A stretch of 64,000 bases of DNA from Fimadaptatus sp050946055 (GTDB taxonomy: Bacteria > Bacillota > Clostridia > Christensenellales > Aristaeellaceae): positions 1 through 64,000 of the forward strand of contig JBMNUB010000002.1 in assembly GCA_050946055.1 (NCBI GenBank), given 5' to 3'. The notes under the pieces are model-generated. The model ran no database searches. It worked only from the letters and a program-made list of their open reading frames with translations, and was not told the origin of the DNA. Position numbers and translations under genes: made by a program. This document shows, one piece after another, positions 8,045 to 17,335 of this stretch; positions within the stretch are counted from its first letter, which is position 1, and the number at the start of each line of letters is the position of its first letter.

Positions 8045-8866
8045 GTGCTGGATATGATGAGTATGCGGCGGGAACTGGCGCTGCTTGCCGGGCGCATGTC
8101 GGCGCTGACCGGGTTTGAAAGCATGACCGTGGGACATGACAGGCTGCTGCCCGGCGATGAAGCGGCGCTTAATGCGGCGGCGCAAACGTGCTGGCATGAC
8201 GCGCTGAGCGACATAGATGCGCATGTGCGGCTGAGGGTGGCGCGCAGCGATGTCGATGCGTATGCGACTTCATCGGGCGCAAGGCGGCTGGGCTTTGCGC
8301 GCGGGGATGTGCTGGGCATGTGCATATCGGGCGGCGGGACAGAGCTGCTCTACCGCATAGTTAGGCGCGACGGCATGCGCTTTGACCTGTCGCTGGAGCT
8401 GGTATGCGACGATGAGCTTGCGCCAAGCGGCATAGCGCCGCATGTGGAGCGCGAGGTCAAATACGCGGGCAGATACTGGCCGCGCCCTACTGAGCGGCAG
8501 ATAGATGCATTCTGGTTCGTGCAGGTGCAGGCGCTGGGCAAGCTGCTGCGCGGCGACTATCTGATTGCCGATCATCTGACCAACTGTCAGGTGAACGAGA
8601 CGCTGGTCATGCAGATGCGCATGCGCGACGATGCAAATGGCACGAACGTGCATCGCTATGGCGGCAGGGAAAGCCTTGCCTATCGCAGCGCGCATGCGCC
8701 AGTGTTCTGCGCGGGCGACGATACCGCGCGCAGCATAGCTGACAGGCTGGCGGCGGCGGCGAGTGCGTTTGATGTGCTGGCTGTGCAGCTTCACCCTGAC
8801 TATGTGCCGCGCGCGGAATGCTTTTTTGCGATATGGCGGGCATACGAGGCGGCGCTTGGCGCATAG
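8045..8866 (+). CDS. Nucleotidyltransferase-like protein
   Basis: About 273 residues. The segment WHDALSDIDAHVRLRV (about 45-60) resembles the acidic motif of the aminoglycoside adenylyltransferase-like fold, and the later ADHLTNCQVNETLVMQMRMR and GTNVHRYGG segments recall uncharacterised nucleotidyltransferase-related proteins of Bacillota. The usual GS motif of the fold is not evident, so it may be inactive or divergent. Start choice: ATG at 8036 touches the GGAGGGAG site, whereas GTG at 8045 is spaced 9 bases from it and is preferred; ATG 8054 is another option. It is isolated by a terminator upstream and a promoter downstream. The function is unknown. Confidence 0.6.
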   Translation: MLDMMSMRRELALLAGRMSALTGFESMTVGHDRLLPGDEAALNAAAQTCWHDALSDIDAHVRLRVARSDVDAYATSSGARRLGFARGDVLGMCISGGGTELLYRIVRRDGMRFDLSLELVCDDELAPSGIAPHVEREVKYAGRYWPRPTERQIDAFWFVQVQALGKLLRGDYLIADHLTNCQVNETLVMQMRMRDDANGTNVHRYGGRESLAYRSAHAPVFCAGDDTARSIADRLAAAASAFDVLAVQLHPDYVPRAECFFAIWRAYEAALGA

Positions 8867-8892
8867 CGCGCGATATATTTGCACGCAGCCGC

Positions 8893-8921
8893 TTTACGAA
8901 AGCGCGATTCCATAATATAAT
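8893..8921 (+). promoter_or_regulatory. Promoter for smc
   Basis: TTTACG (8893-8898), 17-base spacer, perfect TATAAT (8916-8921), 43 bases before the smc start. Confidence 0.65.
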
Positions 8922-8963
8922 ATCATGGTGGTTCTATAATGATGTGGGGGTCGATGGGCGCAG

Positions 8964-11900
8964 ATGAAGCTCAAGAAGCTGGAGATATACGGCTTTAAGT
9001 CGTTTGCCGAGCGCACTCAGATGGTGTTCGACAAGGGCATAACGGGCGTTGTAGGCCCCAATGGCAGCGGCAAGTCGAACATAGCGGATGCCGTGCGCTG
9101 GGTATTGGGCGAACAGAGCGCCCGCACGCTGCGCGGCGCACGCATGGAGGACGTCATATTCGGCGGCACCGAGCGCCGCAAGCCGCTGTCCTACTGCGAG
9201 GTGTCGCTTACGCTGGACAATTCCGACGGCGCGCTGCCCGTGCAGTACACCGAAGTGCTGGTCACGCGGCGCGTCTACCGAAGCGGCGAGAGCGAGTACT
9301 TCTTAAACAAGAGCGCGTGCAGGTTAAAGGACATAATCGACCTGTTCCGCGACACGGGCATAGGTAAGGAGGGCTATTCTCAGATTGGACAGGGCCGCAT
9401 AGACGAGATACTCTCCGCCCGCAGCGAGGAGCGCCGCGCCGTGTTCGAAGAAGCCGCCGGAATAGCCAAATACAAGGCGCGCAAGGCCGAAGCCGAGCGC
9501 AAGATAGATAACACCAACCAGAATCTTACCCGCGTAGAGGACATAATCGACGAGGCCGAGCGCCAGATAGGCCCGCTGGGCAAGCAGGCCGAGCGCGCGC
9601 GCATATATATAAAGCTAATGGACGAACTGCGCGGGCTGGATATATCGCAGTTCGTGGCGCGCTACGACGGCATGAAGCTGCGCCTTGAGCGGCAGGAGGA
9701 TGCCGCGCGCGAGCGCAGCAGCGCCATAGAGCAGGCTCAGGCGCGCTGCGAGGAGGTAAAGCTCAGGCGCGACGATGTGGACAGGCGTCAGGCAGAGGCC
9801 GATGCATGCACTCAGGAGCTGCGCGACGCGGTGGTCGAGGCCACGCGCGCGCTGGAGGAGCGTCAGGGCGCGGCCAATGTGCTCATGGAGCGCAGTCAGG
9901 CGCTTGCGCGCGAACGCGAACGCCTAAGCTCCGAGCGCGAACAGGGCGACAAGGCACTGGCCGAAATGCGCAGTCGCCGCGAGGAGCTTGAGGACATGCA
10001 GCGCGACGGCGCGGACGAGAGCCGGCGCATGCAGCAGGCGCTCACCGGGCGCGAAAATGAGCTGTCCAGACTGTCCGAAGAGCTGGAAGGCGAGGCGCAG
10101 CGCATAGAGGAGCGCAAGGAGAGCCTCATGGAGGCCATAAACCGGCTGAGCGACGTAAAGAGCGCCCGCGCCCGCCTGACCGCCATGCGTCAGGCCATAT
10201 CCGAGCGCATAGAAGCGTGTCAGTCGGAATGCGACCACATAGCTTCTCAGCGCGAGTCGCTGGCCGAGGCCGGGCGCGCGCTGCAAGCCGACATGGATGC
10301 GGCAAGCGCCCGCAAGGACGAGGAGGCGCGCGCGGCAGCCGAAGTGGATGCGCAGCTGTGCGCCAACAGAGAGGCGCGCGCTCAGTGCCAGCAGGAGAGC
10401 CAGCGCCTCACGCTCAGCCGTCAGCAGGCGGAGACGCGGCTCAAGGTGCTGCGCGAGATGGCGCGCGACTACGAGGGCTACCAGTTCTCGGTCAAGCAGG
10501 TCATGCAGCGCGCCACAAAGACCGGAGACAAGGGCGTGATAGGCGTTGTGGCCAGCGTGCTGCACGTGCCGCGCGAGCTGGAGCGCGCCGCCGACATGGT
10601 GCTGGGCGGAGCGCTGCAGAACATAATCGTGGAGACCGAGCAGGATGCCAAGCGCATGATAGAGTACCTGCGCGGCAACAGGTATGGCCGCGCCACCTTC
10701 CTGCCGGTGTCCGCCGTGACCGGGCGCACGCTGTCGCCAAGCGAGCGGCAGGTGCTGAGCATGCCCGGCTGTCTGGGCGTTATGAGCGAGCTGGTGGGCT
10801 TTGACAGGCGCTATCAGGGCATAGTGGACAATCTGCTGGGGCGCACCGTGGTGGCGCGCGATCTAGACGCGGGCATAGAGATAATGCGCCGCGGCAGGCA
10901 TGCCTTCAGGCTGGTCACATTGGAGGGCGACGTGATGCACTCGGGCGGCTCCATGACCGGCGGCAGCGTGCAGTCGCGCGTGACCAATCTGCTCTCGCGC
11001 GACCGCGAGATAGCCGAGCATGAGTCCGCGCTCAAGGCATTTGAGGAAAGGCTGGACAAGGCGCGCGCACACATGGCCGGGCTTGAGCAGGAGCGCGCGC
11101 ATCTGCATGAGCTGCTGGACGCTTCGGCGGCGCGCATGCGCGTGTGCGAGGACGAGACGCTGAAGCTCGGCCAGCAGCTGGAGCAGGCCGCCAAGGAGTG
11201 CGCCGCGCTGGATGAGCGCGGCAGGCGCATGGAGCAGGAGCGCGACAATCTGCGCGTGAACCTTGACGATGTGATGACCGAGCTGGGTGGGCTGACCGGC
11301 GAACAGGGCGCGGCGGAGAGCAATCATGAGCAGATGCAGCGCGACATAGCCAGCCAGCAGCGCGCGCTGGCACAGCGCCGTCAGGAGCTGGAGCGGGCGC
11401 GCGAGCAGCTCACGCGCGGCAGGATAGAGCTGGCTGAGCGCGTGCGCGACGAGAACGCGCGCTCTGCCGAGATAGACAGGCTGTCCCGTGAGCTGAACGC
11501 GCGCGCGGATGCAATGGAGCGCGCCGCGCAGCAGCTTGAACAGGGCGTAAGGGCGCAGCGCGAACTGGAGCGCGAGCTGGAGGACAGCCGCGCCGGGCTG
11601 GAGGAGGCAGGCGCGGAGCTTGCCCGCAAGCGTGCCGAACTGGATGCCGCCGACACCGACCGCGACGCGCGCGCCAAGCTGCGCAGGGAGCTGGAGGAGG
11701 AACTGGAGCGCAGGCAGGCCGACCTTGGCGAATTTACCGAGCAGCTGCATAAGTTGGAGATGCAGCTCGACCGCGCGCGCAGCGAGCTGGAATCGATGCA
11801 GGCGCGCATATGGAACGACTATGAGATGACATACGAAGCTTGCGCCGAGCAGGCCGACAGGAGCATATCGCTTGGCGAAGCCGACGCGCGCATAGGCGAG

Positions 11901-12533
11901 CTGCGCGCCCAGATACGCGAGCTGGGCAGCGTGAACGTAAATGCCGCGCAGGAATACGCCGAGGCGGGCGCGCGCCTGGAGGAGCTTAAGTCGCAGCGCG
12001 ACGATCTGCTCAGCGCACAGGCCGACCTAAAGCGCATAATCGACGACCTGACCGGTCAGATGCGCGAGCGCTTCTCCAGCCAGTTTGCCGTGCTGAACGA
12101 GCGCTTCCAAGTGGCGTTCAAGGCGCTGTTTGGCGGCGGGCGCGCGCAGCTGATATTGCAGGATGAAAGCGACGTGCTGAACTGCGGCATAGACATAGCC
12201 GCACAGCCGCCGGGCAAGAAGCTGCAGATGCTCAGCCTGCTCTCGGGCGGCGAGCGCGCGCTGACCGCGATAGCGATACTGTTTGCCATGCTGGACATAC
12301 GCCCCACGCCGTTTTGCATACTGGACGAGATAGAGGCGGCGCTGGACGATGCCAACATAGACAACTTCGCCCAGTACCTGAGCAAGTACGCCGAGCATAC
12401 CCAGTTCATAGTGGTCACGCACCGCAAGGGGACTATGGAGTGCTGCGACACGCTCTACGGCGTGGCGATGGAGGAAAAGGGCATAAGCCGCATGGTATCG
12501 GTGGCGCTGGCCGATGCTCAGCGCGCGGTGTGA
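8964..12533 (+). CDS. smc: Chromosome segregation ATPase SMC
   Basis: A 1189-residue SMC, the usual size, the core of the condensin complex with ScpA and ScpB. The N-terminal ATPase half has FKSFAERT and Walker A GPNGSGKSN (about residues 32-40). Long heptad-rich coiled coils flank a hinge around residues 515-660 (GVIGVVASVLHVPRELERAADM to the GGSMTGG segment). The C-terminal half has the ABC signature LLSGGERALTAIAILFA and Walker B PFCILDEIEAALDDAN. Its partner ftsY follows after a 39-bp tandem repeat block. The ribosome binding site is weak (GGGGG at about 8946). Confidence 0.97.
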   Translation: MKLKKLEIYGFKSFAERTQMVFDKGITGVVGPNGSGKSNIADAVRWVLGEQSARTLRGARMEDVIFGGTERRKPLSYCEVSLTLDNSDGALPVQYTEVLVTRRVYRSGESEYFLNKSACRLKDIIDLFRDTGIGKEGYSQIGQGRIDEILSARSEERRAVFEEAAGIAKYKARKAEAERKIDNTNQNLTRVEDIIDEAERQIGPLGKQAERARIYIKLMDELRGLDISQFVARYDGMKLRLERQEDAARERSSAIEQAQARCEEVKLRRDDVDRRQAEADACTQELRDAVVEATRALEERQGAANVLMERSQALARERERLSSEREQGDKALAEMRSRREELEDMQRDGADESRRMQQALTGRENELSRLSEELEGEAQRIEERKESLMEAINRLSDVKSARARLTAMRQAISERIEACQSECDHIASQRESLAEAGRALQADMDAASARKDEEARAAAEVDAQLCANREARAQCQQESQRLTLSRQQAETRLKVLREMARDYEGYQFSVKQVMQRATKTGDKGVIGVVASVLHVPRELERAADMVLGGALQNIIVETEQDAKRMIEYLRGNRYGRATFLPVSAVTGRTLSPSERQVLSMPGCLGVMSELVGFDRRYQGIVDNLLGRTVVARDLDAGIEIMRRGRHAFRLVTLEGDVMHSGGSMTGGSVQSRVTNLLSRDREIAEHESALKAFEERLDKARAHMAGLEQERAHLHELLDASAARMRVCEDETLKLGQQLEQAAKECAALDERGRRMEQERDNLRVNLDDVMTELGGLTGEQGAAESNHEQMQRDIASQQRALAQRRQELERAREQLTRGRIELAERVRDENARSAEIDRLSRELNARADAMERAAQQLEQGVRAQRELERELEDSRAGLEEAGAELARKRAELDAADTDRDARAKLRRELEEELERRQADLGEFTEQLHKLEMQLDRARSELESMQARIWNDYEMTYEACAEQADRSISLGEADARIGELRAQIRELGSVNVNAAQEYAEAGARLEELKSQRDDLLSAQADLKRIIDDLTGQMRERFSSQFAVLNERFQVAFKALFGGGRAQLILQDESDVLNCGIDIAAQPPGKKLQMLSLLSGGERALTAIAILFAMLDIRPTPFCILDEIEAALDDANIDNFAQYLSKYAEHTQFIVVTHRKGTMECCDTLYGVAMEEKGISRMVSVALADAQRAV

Positions 12534-12566
12534 CCTAATGCATATACGGCGATTGATTTACATGGC

Positions 12567-12761
12567 ATGTGCAAGGCAGCGAGCCGTGCTGCACATGGCA
12601 CGGGCATGCGCAAGGCAGTGAGCCGTGCTGCACATGGCACGGGCATGCGCAAGGCAGTGAGCCGTGCTGCACATGGCACGGGCATGCGCAAGGCAGTGAG
12701 CCGTGCTGCACATGGCACGGGCATGCGCAAGGCAGCGAGCCGTGCTGCACATGGCACGGGC
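12567..12761. repeat. Five-copy 39-bp tandem repeat
   Basis: Five back-to-back copies at 12567, 12606, 12645, 12684 and 12723; copies 2-4 are identical and the outer ones differ at one or two positions (for example GTGAGCC versus GCGAGCC). Each unit contains CCGTGC/GCACGG arms around TGCACATG, so every copy can form a small hairpin. The period is a multiple of three, so all three frames stay open through it, but no reading has a ribosome binding site. It lies between the smc stop and the ftsY start, in the leader of ftsY if transcription reads through. Confidence 0.95.
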
Positions 12762-12894
12762 ATGCGCATTGCGATATGCACACAGGCTTTATGTGGGAAC
12801 TGCGCCGGGAGCGCGCCTTGCATTGCGATGCGGCGCGCGCGGATACATGGCCGCGCGGCGTGAAAATATGATGAATCTATCTTGGAGGGTCAAA

Positions 12895-13812
12895 ATGGCT
12901 GAAAAGGAAAAGAAGAAGGGTTTCTTTAGCAAGCTCAAGGAGAGCCTTTCGCGCACCCGCGAAAATCTCTCCGGCAAGGTGGATCAGCTGGTCGCCAGCT
13001 ATGAGGAGCTGGATGACGATTTCTATGAGGAGCTTACCGACATACTGATACTGGCAGACGTGGGCGTAAAGACCTCCACTATGGTCGTGGACAAGATAAA
13101 GGCCGAGGCGCGCGAAAAGAAGATTGGCGATCCCAAGCAGGTAAGGCAGATGCTGATAGACATACTGGTGGACATGATGAGGGACACCGACCTGCGCTTC
13201 CCGTCGCCCACGGTGCTAATGGTCATAGGCGTAAACGGCGTGGGCAAGACCACCACCATAGGCAAGCTGGCCACGCGCTTTCAGTACATAGGCCGCAAGG
13301 TGATAATGTGCGCGGGCGATACCTTCCGCGCCGCCGCCGCCGATCAGCTGGAGATATGGGCCAATCGCGCCGGCACCATGATAGTGCGCCAGCATGAGGG
13401 CGCAGACCCGGCAGCCGTGCTGTTTGACGCGATACAGGCTTCCAAGGCGCGTCAGGCCGACGTGCTGATAGTGGACACCGCGGGCCGCCTGCACAACAAG
13501 GCGCACCTGATGGAGGAGCTAAAGAAGATGGCGCGCGTGGTGGGCCGCGAGTGGCCCGAGGCCGAGTTCCGCACGCTGCTGGTCGTGGACGCTACCACCG
13601 GCCAAAACGGCGTGGAACAGGCGCGCGTGTTCAAGGATGTCGCAAAGCTGGACGGCATAATACTCACCAAGATGGACGGCACGGCCAAGGGCGGCATAGC
13701 CGTGGCAATAAGGCAGGAGCTGGGACTGCCCGTGCGCTATATAGGCGTGGGCGAGGGGCTGGAAGACCTGCAGCCCTTTGACGCGCGCGAGTTCATCGAG
13801 GCGATATTCTAA
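12895..13812 (+). CDS. ftsY: Signal recognition particle receptor FtsY
   Basis: A 305-residue FtsY, the membrane-docking GTPase partner of Ffh. It has a short Lys-rich start (MAEKEKKKGFFSKLKES) in place of a long acidic domain, then the NG domain: GVNGVGKTTTIGKLATRFQ (about residues 110-128), the insertion-box segment DTFRAAAADQLEIWA, DTAGRLHNKAHLMEEL and TKMDGTAKGGIA. The ATG at 12895 has GGAGGG 8-9 bases upstream; an in-frame extension into the tandem repeat is not supported. An unknown membrane protein starts 2 bases after its stop. Confidence 0.96.
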   Translation: MAEKEKKKGFFSKLKESLSRTRENLSGKVDQLVASYEELDDDFYEELTDILILADVGVKTSTMVVDKIKAEAREKKIGDPKQVRQMLIDILVDMMRDTDLRFPSPTVLMVIGVNGVGKTTTIGKLATRFQYIGRKVIMCAGDTFRAAAADQLEIWANRAGTMIVRQHEGADPAAVLFDAIQASKARQADVLIVDTAGRLHNKAHLMEELKKMARVVGREWPEAEFRTLLVVDATTGQNGVEQARVFKDVAKLDGIILTKMDGTAKGGIAVAIRQELGLPVRYIGVGEGLEDLQPFDAREFIEAIF

Positions 13813-13814
13813 GC

Positions 13815-15086
13815 ATGGCGCGCAACAACTCTGATGCACGCAAATGGGATCCGCCCAGGCGCACAGGCGGCAATGCGTCCGCGCGCAAGGGCGCGTCAAA
13901 GTCCAAGGCGAGCGATCTGCCGCCGTGGGACGAAGCTCCCGCGAGCGTTAAGGGCGCGTCAAGGGCTAAGGCAAGCGCCCGATCGCCTGCGGACGAAGCG
14001 CCCGCAAGGGGCAGCGCGCGCCCGGGCGCTTCATCAAGGTATGCCGGGGACATGCGCGCCGCGCCCGGGTCTATGCGCGCGCCGGCTTCGGGCGGCGCAC
14101 AGCGCGACGGCAGGGTTACGCTCACGCTGACTGTAAGCGGCGATGAGGGCGATCAGTTCGACGTGCTCTGCGATGGGCGCGCGTATGGCGGCGGCTGTGA
14201 GCCTCCGTATAAGTTCGAGATGCGGCTGGAGCCGGGCGAGCATGAGGTGCGCGTGCGCAGACGGCACGCCATGGACAGACAGCCCAGCAGGTTCGTGCCG
14301 CTGCCGCTGCTGATACTGCTGGGCGACGGCAGGTGCGCCGAATACGGGCCGTACTGCGCCGTGCTGGATCTGAAAGTAGCGCTCAAGGCCGACTGCAAGC
14401 TGAACGTGCGATATGGCATTACCGGCCGCGTGGGGCGCAAGAACGGCGTTGCGCAGTATGCATGCCAGCCCGGCAAGGGTCTGGAGTGCGAGGTGATGGA
14501 CAGCTATATGTGCGCCACGCCCCGGCTGCGCCGCCGCTGGATAATGGCAAACTACCTGACTCTCACCGTGCTGGCACTGATAGCGCTGACCGTGGTGGCG
14601 CTGGGAGCGATAATGTGTGTGCGGCAGGGCGGCTCGCTGGGCGGAGGCATAATGGTGGGACTGGTGGGCGTGACGATGGCGGTGGCCAGCGCGCTCATGG
14701 CGGACTCTGTGCATACGGCGCTGGACGGCGGCTATGCGCCAGACATAGAGCTGCCGCCCGAGAAGCGCAAGCGCGCCCCAAAGAGCGGCGGCCCCAAGGC
14801 TGCCAAGGCCAGAGCGGGCAAGGCATCGGATGAGCCAAACGCAGACGGCGCTGCGCCCAAGCGCACTGCCGGGCGCGGCTCGGGCAAGGCGCGCGCTAAG
14901 GCCGATGCGCCAAGCGACGCAGACACAGCGCCCGACGATTACGACGGCGCATATGACGAGGCCGGCGAGATGCAGGATTTCGAGGAATCGCAGCTGGCCA
15001 CGGCTGATCTCAGCCCCGAACAGCTGCGCGCGGCCAAGCGGCAGCTGCTCAAGAAGTTGGGCGCGTCCGAGGAGGATGCGCAGTAG
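13815..15086 (+). CDS. Unknown membrane protein linked to ftsY
   Basis: A 423-residue protein, not recognised. Residues 1-95 are low complexity, rich in Ala, Ser, Lys and Arg (DEAPA and KGAS motifs recur). Residues about 96-230 look like a beta-rich domain (VTLTLTVSGDEGDQFDVLCDG, then EPGEHEVRVRR, a PEGA-like pattern). Two membrane helices follow (about 246-268 and 275-293), then a long charged, disordered tail ending in a predicted helix (LSPEQLRAAKRQLLKKLGAS) that resembles the short C-terminal SHOCT-type helices. It starts 2 bases after ftsY, so it is probably coupled to it. A membrane role near the SRP receptor is speculative. Confidence 0.8.
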   Translation: MARNNSDARKWDPPRRTGGNASARKGASKSKASDLPPWDEAPASVKGASRAKASARSPADEAPARGSARPGASSRYAGDMRAAPGSMRAPASGGAQRDGRVTLTLTVSGDEGDQFDVLCDGRAYGGGCEPPYKFEMRLEPGEHEVRVRRRHAMDRQPSRFVPLPLLILLGDGRCAEYGPYCAVLDLKVALKADCKLNVRYGITGRVGRKNGVAQYACQPGKGLECEVMDSYMCATPRLRRRWIMANYLTLTVLALIALTVVALGAIMCVRQGGSLGGGIMVGLVGVTMAVASALMADSVHTALDGGYAPDIELPPEKRKRAPKSGGPKAAKARAGKASDEPNADGAAPKRTAGRGSGKARAKADAPSDADTAPDDYDGAYDEAGEMQDFEESQLATADLSPEQLRAAKRQLLKKLGASEEDAQ

Positions 15087-15532
15087 CGCGGGGGCATGCA
15101 TTGCGGCGGATGCGTCGGGCATATATGCCACGCGATTGCATGCTGGCTGTGTGAGCAGCCGGCGGTGCGTGTAAAGCGTGCTATGGCATCGCGCGGCATG
15201 CTCCGCACATAGTCGTTTGCGCATAATGCTGTCAATGACGACGGCATATGCATAATGCGCCGCAGAGCATATCAGCGATACATCGCGACGGCATACGCGC
15301 CATGCGCCGAAAGCCCTTCGCATAATGTAGAGCAGCCACTTGGCACTGCGGCACGCTCGCCCGCATAACCATGTTCACCCCAATGGCATCGGCGCCCAGC
15401 GCCCGCAAGCCTGCGTTAAGGTTGCGGTGCGTAAAGAAAAAGCGCTTGACAAATCGGCGCGATGCTGTATAATAAATCTGTCAAGCCAAGAGGCTTTACC
15501 TTGTCGCGCGCAAAAGCGCGGGGAGTGTGAAT
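15087..15532. other. Long spacer before ylxM-ffh
   Basis: About 445 bases with no convincing gene. It is full of GCATGC/TGCGCA-type words like other spacers in the window. Only the promoter at 15446-15473 is supported. Confidence 0.5.
15446..15473 (+). promoter_or_regulatory. Promoter for ylxM-ffh
   Basis: Perfect TTGACA (15446-15451), 16-base spacer, perfect TATAAT (15468-15473), 60 bases before the chosen ylxM start. Confidence 0.85.
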
Positions 15533-15901
15533 ATGACCGGGAACGGCATGAATGATATAGACCGGCGCGTGGAACTGGGATTGCTGATGGACTTCTATGG
15601 CCCGCTGCTTTCCGAGCGCATAGCCGGGATAATGAGCATGTATGTGCTGGAGGATTATGGCCTGAGTGAGATTGCGCAGGAAAAGGGCATAAGCCGCCAG
15701 GGAGTATACGACGCGGTGCGCCGCGGCGAGAGCCAGCTGATGGAGCTGGAGGAGCGATTGGGATTGCAGCGCCGTCATCAGGAGATGGCGCGGCGCGCAC
15801 AGATGTGCCGCGAGGCGCTGGAGCGCGTACAGCCCTGTCCGGGAAGCGAGCAGGCGCTTTGTCAGGCGCGCAGCATACTGGACGGCATGATCGATATGTA
15901 A
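15533..15901 (+). CDS. ylxM: YlxM family helix-turn-helix protein
   Basis: A 122-residue UPF0122/YlxM protein. The helix-turn-helix resembles sigma region 4: ERIAGIMSMYVLEDYGLSEI followed by AQEKGISRQGVYDAVRRGES (residues about 25-65). The family is encoded next to ffh and is thought to modulate SRP; in streptococci it binds SRP components. The ATG at 15533 is favoured because GGGGAG lies 7 bases upstream; a GTG at 15527 overlaps that site. It is followed 25 bases later by ffh. Confidence 0.9.
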   Translation: MTGNGMNDIDRRVELGLLMDFYGPLLSERIAGIMSMYVLEDYGLSEIAQEKGISRQGVYDAVRRGESQLMELEERLGLQRRHQEMARRAQMCREALERVQPCPGSEQALCQARSILDGMIDM

Positions 15902-15926
15902 ATGATCTTCCTAAGGAGTGAAGCGA

Positions 15927-17252
15927 GTGGCATTTGAAGGGTTGGCTGAAAAGCTGCAACAGGCGTTTCGCAAACTGTCAAGCCACGGTAAGCTGAGCGA
16001 GGCCGACGTAAAGACGGCTATGCGCGATGTGCGCATGGCGCTGCTGGAGGCCGACGTCAACTACCGTGTTGTAAAGGACTTCATAGCCAAAGTGACCGAG
16101 CGTGCCGTGGGCAGCGACATACTGGACAGCCTTACGCCTTCGCAGCAGGTCATAAAGATAGTCAACGAGGAGCTTACGGCTCTGATGGGCGGGCAGAGCG
16201 CGCGCCTGACTTACGGGCCTACCGTGCCTACGGTGTACATGCTCTGCGGCCTTCAGGGCGCAGGTAAGACCACCATGGCGGGCAAGCTTGCGCTGATGCT
16301 CAAGAAGCAGGGCAAGCGTCCTCTGCTGGCAGCGTGCGATATATACCGCCCCGCCGCCATAAAGCAGTTGCAGGTCGTGGGCGAAAAGGTGGACGTGCCG
16401 GTGTTCGAGCGCGGCCAGCAGGATGTAATCGAAACCGCGAAGCTGGCCATAGAGCATGCGCGCAAGTTCGGCCATGACCCGGTGATACTGGATACCGCAG
16501 GCCGGCTGCACATAGACGAGAACCTCATGGGCGAGCTGCGCGACGTAAAGAGCGCGGTCAAGCCCACTGAGATACTGCTGGTCGTGGACTCCATGACCGG
16601 TCAGGACGCGGTAAACGTCGCCGATACATTCAATAAGAACCTGGGCATAGACGGCGTCATACTGACTAAGCTGGACGGCGACACGCGCGGCGGCGCGGCC
16701 ATATCGGTAAAGGCCGTGACCGGCAAGCCGATAAAGTTCTCCGGCACGGGCGAAAAGCTCACCGATATCGAGCCTTTCCATCCCGACAGAATGGCCTCGC
16801 GCATACTGGGCATGGGCGACGTGCTTAGTCTCATCGAAAAGGCACAGGATACCTTCGACGAGAAGAACGCCGCAGAGCTGGAGCGCAAGATGCGCACACA
16901 GACCTTCGACCTGAACGACTACCTCAAGCAGATGCAGCAGATGAAGAAGATGGGTCCGCTTGAGGACATACTCAAGATGCTGCCCGGCATAGGCAACAAG
17001 CTGGCCGATGTCAAGATAGACGAAAAGAAGCTGGCTCATGTACAGGCCATAATACAGTCCATGACCATGGAGGAGAGGCGCAACCCCGACATACTGGGTG
17101 CCAGCCGCAAGCGGCGCATAGCCGCGGGCAGCGGCAGGACTGTGCAGGAACTCAACCTCCTGCTCAAGCAGTTTGAGCAGTCCCGTCAGCTGATGAAGCA
17201 GATGATGGGGCGCGGCAAGCGCGGTCGCATGAGGATACCCTTTAGCAAGTAA
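15927..17252 (+). CDS. ffh: Signal recognition particle protein Ffh
   Basis: A 441-residue SRP54 homologue. The GTG at 15927 gives the classic N terminus MAFEGLAEKLQ and has AAGGAG 8 bases upstream; a GTG at 15918 overlaps the site. The NG domain carries GLQGAGKTTMAGKLA (about residues 105-119), DTAGRLHIDENLM and TKLDGDTRGGAA. The M domain is Met-rich (LKQMQQMKKMGPLEDILKML, then the RNA-binding SRKRRIAAGSGRTVQELN) and ends in a basic tail. It targets nascent membrane and secreted proteins to FtsY. Confidence 0.97.
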   Translation: MAFEGLAEKLQQAFRKLSSHGKLSEADVKTAMRDVRMALLEADVNYRVVKDFIAKVTERAVGSDILDSLTPSQQVIKIVNEELTALMGGQSARLTYGPTVPTVYMLCGLQGAGKTTMAGKLALMLKKQGKRPLLAACDIYRPAAIKQLQVVGEKVDVPVFERGQQDVIETAKLAIEHARKFGHDPVILDTAGRLHIDENLMGELRDVKSAVKPTEILLVVDSMTGQDAVNVADTFNKNLGIDGVILTKLDGDTRGGAAISVKAVTGKPIKFSGTGEKLTDIEPFHPDRMASRILGMGDVLSLIEKAQDTFDEKNAAELERKMRTQTFDLNDYLKQMQQMKKMGPLEDILKMLPGIGNKLADVKIDEKKLAHVQAIIQSMTMEERRNPDILGASRKRRIAAGSGRTVQELNLLLKQFEQSRQLMKQMMGRGKRGRMRIPFSK

Positions 17253-17335
17253 CACAAAGCGTGTAGATCTCCGCAAGGGATTTGCAATATATAGCCCCAA
17301 GGGTCTATTGGACCTACATTAAGGAGGAAAATATC

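Noticed and set aside
12567..12761. CRISPR array
   Set aside because: The 39-bp units are directly adjacent with no unique spacers, and no cas genes are present.
12558..12871. Open frames through the 39-bp repeat in several frames
   Set aside because: A repeat whose length is a multiple of three and lacks stops stays open in every frame; none has a ribosome binding site or nonrepetitive content.
15100..15400. Minus-strand frame with protein-like words (LRALGADAIG) upstream of ylxM
   Set aside because: It has no start with a ribosome binding site, soon becomes Cys/Arg/Met-rich and ends at a stop; too short to call a gene remnant without a homology search.
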